A stretch of DNA of 54,046 nucleotides, taken from RGIG7450 sp045577655 (lineage in GTDB: Bacteria; Bacillota; Clostridia; RUG12999). The stretch lies in the NCBI GenBank assembly GCA_045577655.1, contig JAZNIU010000001.1, forward strand, positions 1 to 54,046. The letters run 5' to 3'. The position numbers were made by a program, and so were the translations under genes. How positions within the stretch are numbered: position 1 is the stretch's first letter; every line of letters begins with the position of its first letter. This document shows, one piece after another, positions 1 through 7,448 of the stretch. A model generated the notes under the pieces. The model made no database searches, was not told the DNA's origin, and saw nothing but the letters and a program-made list of their open reading frames with translations.

Positions 1-471
1 GGTCTTTATGACGACCCCGGTCTTCCCGGACTTGAATATTCTCTCCAGAAATTCCCCAAACTTAAAATCTTTGGTCACGGCCCGGTGTTCTGGACAGAGA
101 TTGCAAAGCTTGAAACAATTGGCGAGCGTGGCGTAGGTATGCGTCCTGATATAAGCCAGTTTGAAAGACTTCCCAGTGGTCCTATTAAAGAGGAAGGCAC
201 TGTGCCTAAACTTTTCCGCAAGTATGAAAATCTGTATGGTGATTTGTCCGACGGAACCTGCTATCTTGCACTTACTCGTGATGAAGAGTACGGACCTAAG
301 TTTTTGGAAGAATTCCAGGACAGACTCTATTTCGGTACAGATTATTGCAGCTGCGGAATGGATATCCCGCTCACAAGAAAGTTGGTTGAGTGGCGTGATA
401 ATGGAAAGATCAGCGTAGAAGCATTTAATAAAATTGCACGCGAAAACGCTATTAAACTGTTAGATTTATAA
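1..471 (+). CDS. Amidohydrolase-family protein, C-terminal part (5' end outside window)
   Basis: The reading frame is open from the first base and ends with TAA at 469-471, so only about 156 C-terminal residues are present. The visible part resembles the second half of a TIM-barrel metal-dependent hydrolase of the amidohydrolase-2 type: a strand ending in FGHGPVFW is followed by the YGDLSDGTCYLAL segment and then RLYFGTDYC, where the Asp of FGTD is the usual late metal or catalytic residue of the family. Substrate cannot be told from this fragment. A GTG at 85 lies inside the domain and is not a start. A hairpin follows the stop, and a HAD phosphatase gene begins 64 bases later on the same strand, so the two may share a transcript. 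Confidence is high for the fold and low for function. Confidence 0.7.
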   Translation, partial: GLYDDPGLPGLEYSLQKFPKLKIFGHGPVFWTEIAKLETIGERGVGMRPDISQFERLPSGPIKEEGTVPKLFRKYENLYGDLSDGTCYLALTRDEEYGPKFLEEFQDRLYFGTDYCSCGMDIPLTRKLVEWRDNGKISVEAFNKIARENAIKLLDL

Positions 472-479
472 TACGCTCA

Positions 480-511
480 AAAATTCCTCATGGCGTGCCG
501 TGGGGAATTTT
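480..511 (+). terminator. Hairpin after the amidohydrolase gene
   Basis: AAAATTCCTC at 480-489 pairs with GGGGAATTTT at 502-511 (one G-T pair) around a 12-base loop. The T-run forms part of the stem and is not followed by more T, so it may act as a weak or partial terminator. Confidence 0.4.
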
Positions 512-535
512 AGCATATAAAGAAAGGTTTTGCAT

Positions 536-1192
536 ATGTATAACTACATTTTATTTGACCTGGACGGTACTCTGACAGACCCCAAGGTGGGAATTACCGA
601 ATGTGTTAGATATTCTCTTCCTTTTGTGGGAATTGACCCTCCGGACGCCGACTCTCTTCTGGGTTTTATAGGGCCGCCGCTTGTTGATTCCTATGTAAAA
701 TATTTTGATATGTCAAAAGAGCAGGCACTTTTTGCTCTGGAAAAATACAGAGAACGTTTTTCTACCGTGGGGATGTATGAAAACAGTCTTTACGATGGAG
801 TTGAAGAAATGTTGTCTTCCCTTTTTTCTGCAGGTAGAACCCTTGCCGTAGCAAGTCTGAAGCCTGAGCCTTTTGTTAAGAAAATTCTTGCCCATTTTGG
901 CATTGAAAAATACTTTTCCGTAATAAAGGGAAGTGATTTCGAGGGAAAAAAACATACAAAATTTCAAATCATTGCCGAAGCTCTTGATGGTCTTAGCGTT
1001 ACAAAAGAACAACTCGGCGAGGTTCTAATGATTGGGGACAGAGAAAACGACATCTTAGGTGCTCGCGAGGCAGGAATCCATTCGGTCGGCGTGCGTTTTG
1101 GATATGCATCCCCGGGCGAGCTTGAAGCAGCCGGTGCAACACATATTCTGTCAGCTCCCGAAGAAATTACACAGATTGTTCTGGAAAATTAA
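536..1192 (+). CDS. HAD-family phosphatase, phosphoglycolate phosphatase-like
   Basis: A 218-residue haloacid-dehalogenase hydrolase. Motif I is FDLDGTLTDP (nucleophile Asp9, acid/base Asp11), a four-helix cap follows at about residues 15-85, motif II lies in LAVASLK, the motif III Lys in KHTKFQ, and motif IV is LMIGDRENDILGA. The layout matches Gph/PpaX-type enzymes that clean up small phosphometabolites such as 2-phosphoglycolate or release inorganic phosphate from pyrophosphate; the sequence does not decide the substrate. ATG at 536 is chosen because AGAAAGG at 521-527 sits eight bases upstream; the in-frame TTG at 530 would be only two bases from that site. It is a stand-alone gene between the amidohydrolase and the solute-binding protein. 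Confidence 0.85.
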   Translation: MYNYILFDLDGTLTDPKVGITECVRYSLPFVGIDPPDADSLLGFIGPPLVDSYVKYFDMSKEQALFALEKYRERFSTVGMYENSLYDGVEEMLSSLFSAGRTLAVASLKPEPFVKKILAHFGIEKYFSVIKGSDFEGKKHTKFQIIAEALDGLSVTKEQLGEVLMIGDRENDILGAREAGIHSVGVRFGYASPGELEAAGATHILSAPEEITQIVLEN

Positions 1193-1266
1193 TCTGTTTT
1201 TCACTTTTTTGTTGTTGTATTAGTCATTTTTCATAAAATAAAAATTTTTTTATATACATTTTGATG

Positions 1267-1295
1267 TTGATTATTTTTTACATCTGTGTTATAAT
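1267..1295 (+). promoter_or_regulatory. Sigma-A promoter of the solute-binding protein gene
   Basis: TTGATT at 1267-1272, 17-bp spacer, TATAAT at 1290-1295, with TG one base before the -10 (extended -10). The start codon is 45 bases beyond the -10. Confidence 0.75.
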
Positions 1296-1339
1296 TTATT
1301 ATGTAGTATTTTATATACAATTTTAAAGGAGGAAACTAC

Positions 1340-2836
1340 ATGAAAACAGCACTTAAAAAAGTTCTCGCAGGCGCTCTTGCATTAACACTTGTTTTTGCAG
1401 TTGTAGGTTGCGGAAAGAACAAAACAGGTCTTGATGCCGACGGCAACTATGAAGTTGTTTGGTATACTTCTGAACAGCCCACACCGGATGCTGATCTTGT
1501 ATTTGAAGAATTAAACAAATACACAGCGGAAAAAATCGGCGTCAAGGTTAAGTACACACAGATAGCCCCGGCAGAATATGCTGAAAAAATGCAGCTCCTT
1601 TTCGCTTCCGGCGAAAAAATAGACCTTTGTTTTGCTTCAACAGGTACAAAGTTTGAGCAGAACGCACGTCAGCTCGCATACACAGATATCGGCAAACTGC
1701 TCGACACAGTTGGCAAACCCATCAAAGAGCTCATTCCCGAATATGCTCTCAGAACATTCCGTGTTGGCGGCGTTCAGTACGGCATACCCGTTCTTAAAGA
1801 CTGGGGCGTTCGTTACTCAATCAACGTAACACGCGGCAAACTTGACGAAATCGGCATGTATGACAAAGCTATAAACGCTACATCTATTTATGACTGGGCA
1901 GAAATCCAGGCAGCTTGGAAGAAAGCTCATCCTGACCACTATGGTATTCTTCAGAGAAGCAACTTCAACCTCTGGAATGCAGCTATGCCTATTGACGCAG
2001 TTACAGGTTCTGTAATCGGCGGTTTCATGTATGACGATTATTCAAAAGTTGTCAACGTGTTTGATACAGACGAAGCAAAAAAATATTTTGAAGAAATGCA
2101 CAAATGGTATAATGCGGGTTACATAAGAGCAGATGCAGCAACAGTTACAGATGATAACGATATTTACAAAGTTGGTAACTACCTTGCTTCCATGGGCGAA
2201 TGGCTCCCATACCTCAACAGCCAGACTGTTCCAGAAACAGATCCTAGCTTCAGTGTATGGTGCATGGGCCACTCTGAACCTCGCCTTAAAACAATGGGTA
2301 TTACAGCTTGTGGTACAGCAATTCCGGCAAGCAGCTTAAATCCTGAAAAAGCTATGGAATTCCTCACACTCCTCTTCACAGACGAGTATGTTAAGAACAC
2401 ATCTCTCCTCGGTATCGAAGGAAAACACTGGGTTAAAAAAGGTGACAACAACTATGACCTTCCTGAAGGCTATACAAAGAAAGCTGACACAGGTTATGAA
2501 TCTATTGCCGCTTATGCAGCCGGCAGTCGTTACATCTCCAAGGTTGATCCTACTTTCCCGGCAGACACTTGGGAAAAATGGCAGGAGTTCACAGATTCTG
2601 CTATCCCCAGCGAAGCTCTTGGATTTAACTTTGACCCGGCTCCTGTAGCTGGCGAAATTGCAGCAGTTCAGAACGTTTACAACGAGTACATTCCTGCACT
2701 CCAGGTAGGTGAACTTGACCCTGCAGTAAAACAGCCTGAAGCTATTGCAAAAATGAACAGTGTTGGTGCTGAAAGAATTCTTGAAGAAGCTCAGAAACAG
2801 TACGAACAGTGGAAAAAAGACAACAACATTAAATAA
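1340..2836 (+). CDS. Extracellular solute-binding lipoprotein of an ABC transporter
   Basis: A 498-residue exported lipoprotein. The N-terminus has a charged start (KTALKK), a hydrophobic core and the lipobox VVGC with the lipidated Cys at residue 24. The mature part (TSEQPTPDADLVFEELNKYT, later QLLFASGEKIDL) is typical of family 1 sugar or oligosaccharide binding proteins, in the larger-than-500-residue class common in gut clostridia. It would sit on the outer face of the membrane and deliver a carbohydrate or peptide ligand to a permease. No permease or ATPase gene is next to it: it has its own promoter and is closed by a strong terminator, so it must use components encoded elsewhere. An AGGAGG site precedes the ATG. 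The ligand is not predictable. Confidence 0.9.
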   Translation: MKTALKKVLAGALALTLVFAVVGCGKNKTGLDADGNYEVVWYTSEQPTPDADLVFEELNKYTAEKIGVKVKYTQIAPAEYAEKMQLLFASGEKIDLCFASTGTKFEQNARQLAYTDIGKLLDTVGKPIKELIPEYALRTFRVGGVQYGIPVLKDWGVRYSINVTRGKLDEIGMYDKAINATSIYDWAEIQAAWKKAHPDHYGILQRSNFNLWNAAMPIDAVTGSVIGGFMYDDYSKVVNVFDTDEAKKYFEEMHKWYNAGYIRADAATVTDDNDIYKVGNYLASMGEWLPYLNSQTVPETDPSFSVWCMGHSEPRLKTMGITACGTAIPASSLNPEKAMEFLTLLFTDEYVKNTSLLGIEGKHWVKKGDNNYDLPEGYTKKADTGYESIAAYAAGSRYISKVDPTFPADTWEKWQEFTDSAIPSEALGFNFDPAPVAGEIAAVQNVYNEYIPALQVGELDPAVKQPEAIAKMNSVGAERILEEAQKQYEQWKKDNNIK

Positions 2837-2851
2837 TGTTTGTTTCCAAAT

Positions 2852-2884
2852 AAAAAGTGAGAGGCGTTGCCTCTCACTTTTTTT
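2852..2884. terminator. Bidirectional terminator between the lipoprotein gene and tepA-like gene
   Basis: A 14-bp perfect stem (2852-2865 with 2869-2882, AAAAAGTGAGAGGC half) around GTT, followed by T residues on both strands. The stop codon of the minus-strand protease gene (2874-2876) lies inside the stem. Confidence 0.9.
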
Positions 2885-3542
2885 GCTTGATAAGTTCTCT
2901 TAGTTTGTCCAGCGCATCCGAAATGCCGCCCACTCCGTCCATGAGCCCACATTCAAGTGCTTGTTTCCCATAAATAACGGTTCCGGCATCGTTGGCAAGA
3001 TTTGATGTTTCAAGCATAAGCTCTTTTAGTTTTTCTTTTTCTATTTTCGAATGCCCAACAATAAAATCCACTACCCTCTCCTGCATTTTTATGAGATAGT
3101 CAAAGGATTGCGAAGTACTCAGCACTGTTCCCGTTGTTCTCACCGGATGAATTGTCATGGTAGCGGAGGGCGCAATAAACGCATAGTCTGCCGCAACAGC
3201 AAGCGGCACACCAATGCTGTGTCCTCCGCCCAGAACGAGCGACACGGTTGGTTTGTTCATGCCCGCAATAAGTTCTGCTATTGCAAGTCCCGCTTCCACA
3301 TCACCTCCCATAGTATTTAAAAGAACCAGAACGCCCTCAATGTTTTCGTCTTCAAGTGTTGCAACTATAAGAGGTATTAAATGTTCATATTTTGTAGTTT
3401 TGTTGTCACTTGGCAATTCAATGTGCCCCTCAATTTGTCCGATAATCGAAATACAAAAAATGTTGCCGTGTTTTCCTTTTATATTCATTGACCCGTAGTT
3501 TCTTACTTCTTTTTCTTCTCTTGTTTCATTTTTGTCTGCCAT
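2874..3542 (-). CDS. TepA/ClpP-like serine protease
   Basis: A 222-residue ClpP-fold protease of the TepA (YmfB) type found in spore-forming Firmicutes, distinct from the main ClpP. Catalytic residues can be placed: Ser109 in GGGHSIGVP, His132 in MTIHPV and Asp185 in LANDAGTV. The oxyanion region NTMGGDVEAG precedes them. The first 25 residues are charged and lack a signal peptide, so it is cytosolic. B. subtilis TepA is linked to protein translocation and to degradation of small acid-soluble spore proteins; which role applies here is inference. GAAGGAG lies upstream of the ATG. The gene is convergent with the lipoprotein gene and divergent from metA. Confidence 0.85.
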   Translation of the reverse strand: MADKNETREEKEVRNYGSMNIKGKHGNIFCISIIGQIEGHIELPSDNKTTKYEHLIPLIVATLEDENIEGVLVLLNTMGGDVEAGLAIAELIAGMNKPTVSLVLGGGHSIGVPLAVAADYAFIAPSATMTIHPVRTTGTVLSTSQSFDYLIKMQERVVDFIVGHSKIEKEKLKELMLETSNLANDAGTVIYGKQALECGLMDGVGGISDALDKLRELIKQKK

Positions 3543-3566
3543 TTTTCCACTCCTTCAAAAAAAATA

Positions 3567-3595
3567 TTGATATCCCAATTATTTTTTGATATAAT
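3567..3595 (+). promoter_or_regulatory. Sigma-A promoter of metA
   Basis: TTGATA at 3567-3572, 17-bp spacer, TATAAT at 3590-3595. The leader before the ATG is only about 38 bases, too short for an S-box riboswitch or T-box. Confidence 0.75.
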
Positions 3596-3639
3596 GTTTT
3601 ATATATTCATATAATAAAAATTTTCAGGAGTTGATAAAT

Positions 3640-4554
3640 ATGCCAATTACCATTTTAAATGACTTGCCGGCTAAAAAAATTCTTCAGAGTGAAAATATAT
3701 TTGTTATGTCCCAAAAAAGAGCAGAAAGTCAGGACATTCGTCCTCTTAAAATATTGATACTCAATCTTATGCCCAATAAAATTGCTACTGAAACTCAGCT
3801 TTTGCGACTTTTGTCAAACACTCCGCTTCAGGTTGAAATAGATTTGCTGAGGCTTGTTTCTCACAAATCCAAAAACACCACAGAAGAACATCTTATGACA
3901 TTTTACAATTTTTTTGACGATGTAAAGGAAAACAAATATGACGGAATGATTGTCACCGGAGCTCCTGTTGAACAAATTCCTTTTGAAGAGGTTGACTACT
4001 GGAAAGAGCTATGCGACATTTTTGAATGGTCGAAAACCAACGTTACAAGCACTTTTCATATATGCTGGGCTGCCCAGGCAGCACTCTACTACCATTACGG
4101 CATAAATAAATATCAGCTTGACAAAAAACTTTTTGGTGTTTTCAAACATAAAGTAACAAGGAAAAATTCAAAACTTCTCCGTGGCTATGACGATATTTTC
4201 TATGCTCCACATTCAAGATACACTTCGGTGAGCAGAGAAGATGTTCTTGCTGCAAAGGTCAGAATTTATGCAGAAAGCGATGAAGCCGGCGTTTACATAG
4301 CAGGTTCAAAAGACGGAAAACAGTTTTTTGTCACCGGTCATTCGGAATATGACCCGGACACTCTGCATAACGAATATGTCCGCGATATCGAAAAAGGGCT
4401 TGAAATTGACGTACCGAAAAATTATTATCCCAACGACAATCCCAAAAAATCTCCCAATGTTGTATGGCGCAGCCACGCAAGTCTGCTCTTTTCAAACTGG
4501 CTCAACTATTATGTATATCAGTCAACGCCGTTTGATATAAACAAAGTAAAATAA
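3640..4554 (+). CDS. metAA: Homoserine O-acetyltransferase (MetA family)
   Basis: A 304-residue MetA-family enzyme that acylates homoserine in the first committed step of methionine synthesis. Cys142 (TFHICWAAQ) is the acyl-enzyme nucleophile, and His234 and Glu236 in TGHSEYD complete the site. Residue 111 is Glu (GAPVEQ); in this family Glu111 goes with acetyl-CoA and Gly111 with succinyl-CoA, so acetyl-CoA is the likely donor although homology transfer would often say succinyltransferase. Length is normal and the C-terminus is intact. ATG at 3640 is used because CAGGAG ends nine bases upstream; an in-frame TTG at 3631 directly abuts that site. It has its own promoter and a terminator shared with rnpB. 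Confidence 0.95.
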   Translation: MPITILNDLPAKKILQSENIFVMSQKRAESQDIRPLKILILNLMPNKIATETQLLRLLSNTPLQVEIDLLRLVSHKSKNTTEEHLMTFYNFFDDVKENKYDGMIVTGAPVEQIPFEEVDYWKELCDIFEWSKTNVTSTFHICWAAQAALYYHYGINKYQLDKKLFGVFKHKVTRKNSKLLRGYDDIFYAPHSRYTSVSREDVLAAKVRIYAESDEAGVYIAGSKDGKQFFVTGHSEYDPDTLHNEYVRDIEKGLEIDVPKNYYPNDNPKKSPNVVWRSHASLLFSNWLNYYVYQSTPFDINKVK

Positions 4555-4560
4555 AAAATT

Positions 4561-4592
4561 ATCGCAGCATCAAAAAGATGCTGCGATTTTTT
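4561..4592. terminator. Bidirectional terminator between metA and rnpB
   Basis: ATCGCAGCATC (4561-4571) pairs with its perfect complement (4577-4587) around AAAAA, followed by T6 on the plus strand and preceded by A-rich sequence that gives a T-run on the minus strand. Confidence 0.9.
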
Positions 4593-4930
4593 AATGAGTA
4601 ATCCTGTAAGCCGGGTTCTGTTTTTCAGACAGTTATCTATCTACGCTGTACATTGCTGCACAGCTTTAGCCATGTGTAGGGAATTGTCGGGCCGACTTAA
4701 TTTCCCCGATGTTGCTCCGGGTGGGGTTTACATCGCGATGCAGTTACCTGCAAAGCGGGTGAGCTCTTACCTCGCCTTTCCATCCTTACCATGAAATTCA
4801 TGGCGGTATCTCTCTGTTGCACTTTCCTTAGAGTCGCCTCCACCGGACGTTATCCGGCACCCTTGCCCTATGGAGCCCGGACTTTCCTCACGCGCGAAAT
4901 TTTCGCGCCCGCAACTGTCCAAATTACTCA
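4593..4930 (-). ncRNA. rnpB: RNase P RNA (class A)
   Basis: Read on the minus strand, the conserved P4 region GAGGAAAGTCCGGGCTCC appears near the 5' end, followed by AGTGCAACAGAGAGA, and the 3' part ends in AGAACCCGGCTTACAGGATT. The ends are set by helix P1, where GAGTAAT (4929-4923) pairs with ATTACTC (4602-4596). The order of conserved blocks fits the ancestral class A fold, not the Bacillus class B fold. The RNA is the catalytic subunit of the enzyme that trims tRNA 5' leaders. Its 5' end overlaps the stop codon of the upstream transporter gene. No separate promoter was seen, so it may be processed from a longer transcript or use a promoter inside that gene. Confidence 0.95.
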
Positions 4931-6202
4931 ATCTTCATCATTTTCTTCCTCGTCATTGGCGGGCAGAATTTCAACTGTAACAGAAGTTGCCCTGTTATCT
5001 TCAACTGACTCAACCGCGATTTTGAGGTTTTCATACGTGAACCAATCTCCCTCTTCAGGGATTTTGTCCAGAATTTCGCCAATCCAACCACTAACTGTGT
5101 TGTATCTGCTGTCAATAGGTTCACCGTCAAATCCCAGTTCCTCCAGCATATCATCAGTGTCAGCATTGCCGTCAACTCTGAATTTGTTGTCGGAAATTTT
5201 CTGGGCAAGCTGAACAACCTCGTCATGCTCGTCCCAGATTTCACCCACAAGCTCTTCTAAAATATCTTCCATTGTCACAATACCCGCTGTTCCGCCATAC
5301 TGGTCGGTTACAACAGCAAGTTGTATCTTGTCTTTCTGCATAAGCGAAAGAGCAGTGGAAATTTTAAGCGTTGTGGGGAAAAATGTAGCTTCCTGCATAA
5401 TTTCACTAATCTGAACTGTTCCTTTTTCTACCAGTTCAGACAGAAAATCTTTTGCATTTATAATGCCCACGATAGTATCTACAGATTCTTTATAGACAGG
5501 TATTCTTGTGTATTTTTCCGCAAGAATTTTGTCTTTAATCTTTTTAACGCTGCTTTTAATATCTACCGCAACCATATTAACGCGTGGCGTGAGCACCTCG
5601 CCCACTTCTATATCGTCAAAATCAAGAGCACTTTGAGCAAGTTCACATTCTCCCTCTTCCAAAACGCCTTCATCCTGTACCTCTTCCATAATGACTTTGA
5701 GCTCGTCTTCGGTATAGGAAGGCTTTTTGTCATCTTCCTCCTGTCTTGCGACTACCATTTTAAATCCTGAGAAAATATAAGATATGGGATAGAGAATTTT
5801 AACTGCAACACCTATGGGTTTTGCCCACGCTGTAACAAGTTTTTCTGCATTCATCTTTGCAAGGCTTTTTGGCAGAATTTCGCCAAAAGTAAGAAGCAGA
5901 ACGGTCATTGCAACAGTTGAAATAACCGCACCGTGTTCTTTCCAGATGGAAGTTGCGGCTACTGTGGCAATTGATGTTGCCGCAATGTTCACAATGTTGT
6001 TGCCCACCAAAATGCTTGAAATACTTTTATCAAAATTTTCAATAAGTTTAAGCGCACGTTTCGCTTTTTTGTCGCCATCTTCGGCTTTTGCTTTGATTTT
6101 CAGACGGTTTGCTCCTGTAACTGCCGTTTCAGACGCCGAAAAGAAAGCCGAGAATACAACTAAAATAATTATGCTGAGTATACTAAACCCCGTACTGTCC
6201 AA
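4928..6202 (-). CDS. CorC/HlyC-family (CNNM-CBS) membrane transporter
   Basis: About 424 residues with the standard order: an N-terminal DUF21/CNNM membrane domain of three to four segments containing FSASETAV and FGEILPKSLAK, a pair of CBS domains (VLTPRVNMVAV; DQYGGTAGIVTMEDILEELV) and a C-terminal CorC_HlyC domain, then an acidic tail. Proteins of this family are linked to magnesium or cobalt efflux. A TTG at 6202 is preferred because GGAGTG lies nine bases upstream; starting at the TTG at 6220 would put that Shine-Dalgarno sequence inside the gene. A perfect sigma-A promoter lies upstream. The TGA stop overlaps the first bases of rnpB by three, an unusually tight arrangement. Confidence 0.88.
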   Translation of the reverse strand: MDSTGFSILSIIILVVFSAFFSASETAVTGANRLKIKAKAEDGDKKAKRALKLIENFDKSISSILVGNNIVNIAATSIATVAATSIWKEHGAVISTVAMTVLLLTFGEILPKSLAKMNAEKLVTAWAKPIGVAVKILYPISYIFSGFKMVVARQEEDDKKPSYTEDELKVIMEEVQDEGVLEEGECELAQSALDFDDIEVGEVLTPRVNMVAVDIKSSVKKIKDKILAEKYTRIPVYKESVDTIVGIINAKDFLSELVEKGTVQISEIMQEATFFPTTLKISTALSLMQKDKIQLAVVTDQYGGTAGIVTMEDILEELVGEIWDEHDEVVQLAQKISDNKFRVDGNADTDDMLEELGFDGEPIDSRYNTVSGWIGEILDKIPEEGDWFTYENLKIAVESVEDNRATSVTVEILPANDEEENDED

Positions 6203-6251
6203 ACTAAAACCACACTCCAATAAATTTTTTCATATTAAAATACGTAAGTAC

Positions 6252-6280
6252 ATTATACACAATTTTGACACACTTGTCAA
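6252..6280 (-). promoter_or_regulatory. Consensus sigma-A promoter for the CorC-like gene
   Basis: On the minus strand TTGACA (6280-6275), 17-bp spacer, TATAAT (6257-6252). The -35 is half of an inverted repeat TTGACA-N4-TGTCAA, which could be an operator. The promoter lies 11 bases from the end of the fold-back repeat. Confidence 0.8.
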
Positions 6281-6290
6281 CTATATAAGA

Positions 6291-6596
6291 AAGGTGGGCA
6301 CCAACGGCGTCTTCACATAGGGATTATCCGCCTAAAAATTATAATTTTAGCACATAGCATCGTCAAAAAGGCTTGAAATCCGTCAGGATATCTTCGCTTT
6401 TTTCCTTGCTCTGCATCAAAAATTATTAATTTTTATGGTGTAATGCAGTTTCAAAGATAAGCTTTTTAGAATTATACAAGGAATAAAAAACCCGCAATAC
6501 TGTCGTATTACGGGTTTTTTTGACAAAGTATAAACTAAAAAGATTGTTTTGAAACCGAATAATCCCTATGTGAAGGCGCCAAACGGCACCCACCTT
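6291..6596. repeat. Interspersed fold-back element, copy 1
   Basis: A 306-bp intergenic element bounded by about 40-bp imperfect inverted arms (6291-6330 and 6556-6596, both starting AAGGTGGG read inward and reaching GGGATTAT). Inside, read on the minus strand, are an 8-bp helix (6548-6555 with 6448-6455), a terminator-like hairpin (6485-6520), a hairpin whose apical part (6373-6395) carries TCCTGACGGATTTCAA, and the palindrome AAAATTATAATTTT. The same blocks occur in the same order, in opposite orientation, at 12566-12857. No protein is encoded. The stretch between the transporter and rubredoxin genes holds little else. Confidence 0.85.
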
Positions 6597-6600
6597 GTTA

Positions 6601-6756
6601 TTATTCTTCTTCGAACGCGTCTTTACCCAGTCCGCACACCGGGCAAACCCAATCTTCCGGAACATCCTCCCACGCCGTTCCCGGAGCAACGCCGTTTTCA
6701 GGATCGCCTTCTGCAGGGTCATATACATAGCCGCAAGGACAAGCATATTTTTCCAT
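6601..6756 (-). CDS. Rubredoxin
   Basis: A 51-residue electron carrier with a single iron bound by four Cys. The second knuckle and surroundings are canonical: VPEDWVCPVCGLGKDAF, with the usual GTAWEDVPEDW core. The first knuckle reads CPCGYVYDP, that is Cys6-X-Cys8 where rubredoxins usually have Cys-X2-Cys, so one residue is missing; the frame is otherwise intact. AGAGGAGG lies immediately upstream of the ATG at 6756. It is downstream of the reverse rubrerythrin and perR on the same strand, about 80 bases from the former, and probably passes electrons from an NADH-linked reductase to that peroxidase during oxygen or peroxide detoxification. Confidence 0.92.
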   Translation of the reverse strand: MEKYACPCGYVYDPAEGDPENGVAPGTAWEDVPEDWVCPVCGLGKDAFEEE

Positions 6757-6834
6757 TTTATTTATCCTCCTCTTATATTTGTATTATTATCAATTGACTT
6801 ATACTTTTATACTTGGTATAATCTTTATATAGAA

Positions 6835-7422
6835 TTAAGCAAAATATCTCTTGAGTAATCCTTCCAGGCCTTTGCCGTGGCGAGCTTCATCACGAGCCAT
6901 TTCATGAACTGTATCGTGAATTGCATCCAGACCGTTTTTCTTAGCACAGCTTGCAAGGTCAAATTTGCCCTGTGTTGCACCATATTCACAGTCAACTCTC
7001 CATCTTAAGTTGTCTTTTGTTGTAGCTTTCATGTTAGGTTCTAAATCTTCACCAAGAAGCTCTGCAAATTTTGCAGCGTGTTCTGCTTCTTCGAAAGCCG
7101 CTTTTTCCCAGTAAAGACCAACTTCGGGATAACCTTCGCGGTGAGCAATTCTTGCCATGCAGAGATACATGCCAACTTCAGCACATTCGCCGTTAAAATT
7201 AGCCATCAGCTGTTCAAAGATATATTTTTTATCTTCTTCGCTGATATCAGGGTTGTTTTTAACTGTTTTGCCATAAACACCATATTCGTGTTCTGCAGCA
7301 AGTGCAGCGCCTTCAACCATTTCTTTGAATTTTTCGGCGGGAACTTTACATACCGGACATTTTTCAGGAGCAGAATCTCCTTCGTGAACATAACCACATA
7401 CTGAACATACAAATTTTTTCAT
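6835..7422 (-). CDS. Reverse rubrerythrin (rubredoxin-ferritin-like peroxidase)
   Basis: 195 residues in the reverse order that defines this class: an N-terminal rubredoxin-type iron site (Cys6, Cys9, Cys22, Cys25 in FVCSVCGYV and KCPVCKVP), then a ferritin-like four-helix domain with the diiron ligand motifs (ANFNGECAEVGMY, EEAEHAAKF, ARDEARHG). Such proteins reduce hydrogen peroxide and oxygen with electrons from NADH via rubredoxin in clostridia. It starts 26 bases after the perR stop with AAGGAG upstream, so it is probably transcribed with perR and derepressed by peroxide. The rubredoxin gene follows. Identification is firm. Confidence 0.93.
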   Translation of the reverse strand: MKKFVCSVCGYVHEGDSAPEKCPVCKVPAEKFKEMVEGAALAAEHEYGVYGKTVKNNPDISEEDKKYIFEQLMANFNGECAEVGMYLCMARIAHREGYPEVGLYWEKAAFEEAEHAAKFAELLGEDLEPNMKATTKDNLRWRVDCEYGATQGKFDLASCAKKNGLDAIHDTVHEMARDEARHGKGLEGLLKRYFA

Positions 7423-7448
7423 AACAATAATCTCCTTTTATTATAATA

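Noticed and set aside
3596..3639. SAM riboswitch or T-box upstream of metA
   Set aside because: The leader is about 38 bases and has no stem-loop of either class.
6291..6596. Insertion sequence
   Set aside because: The fold-back copies contain no transposase frame and no clear target duplication; they are treated as a non-coding repeat.
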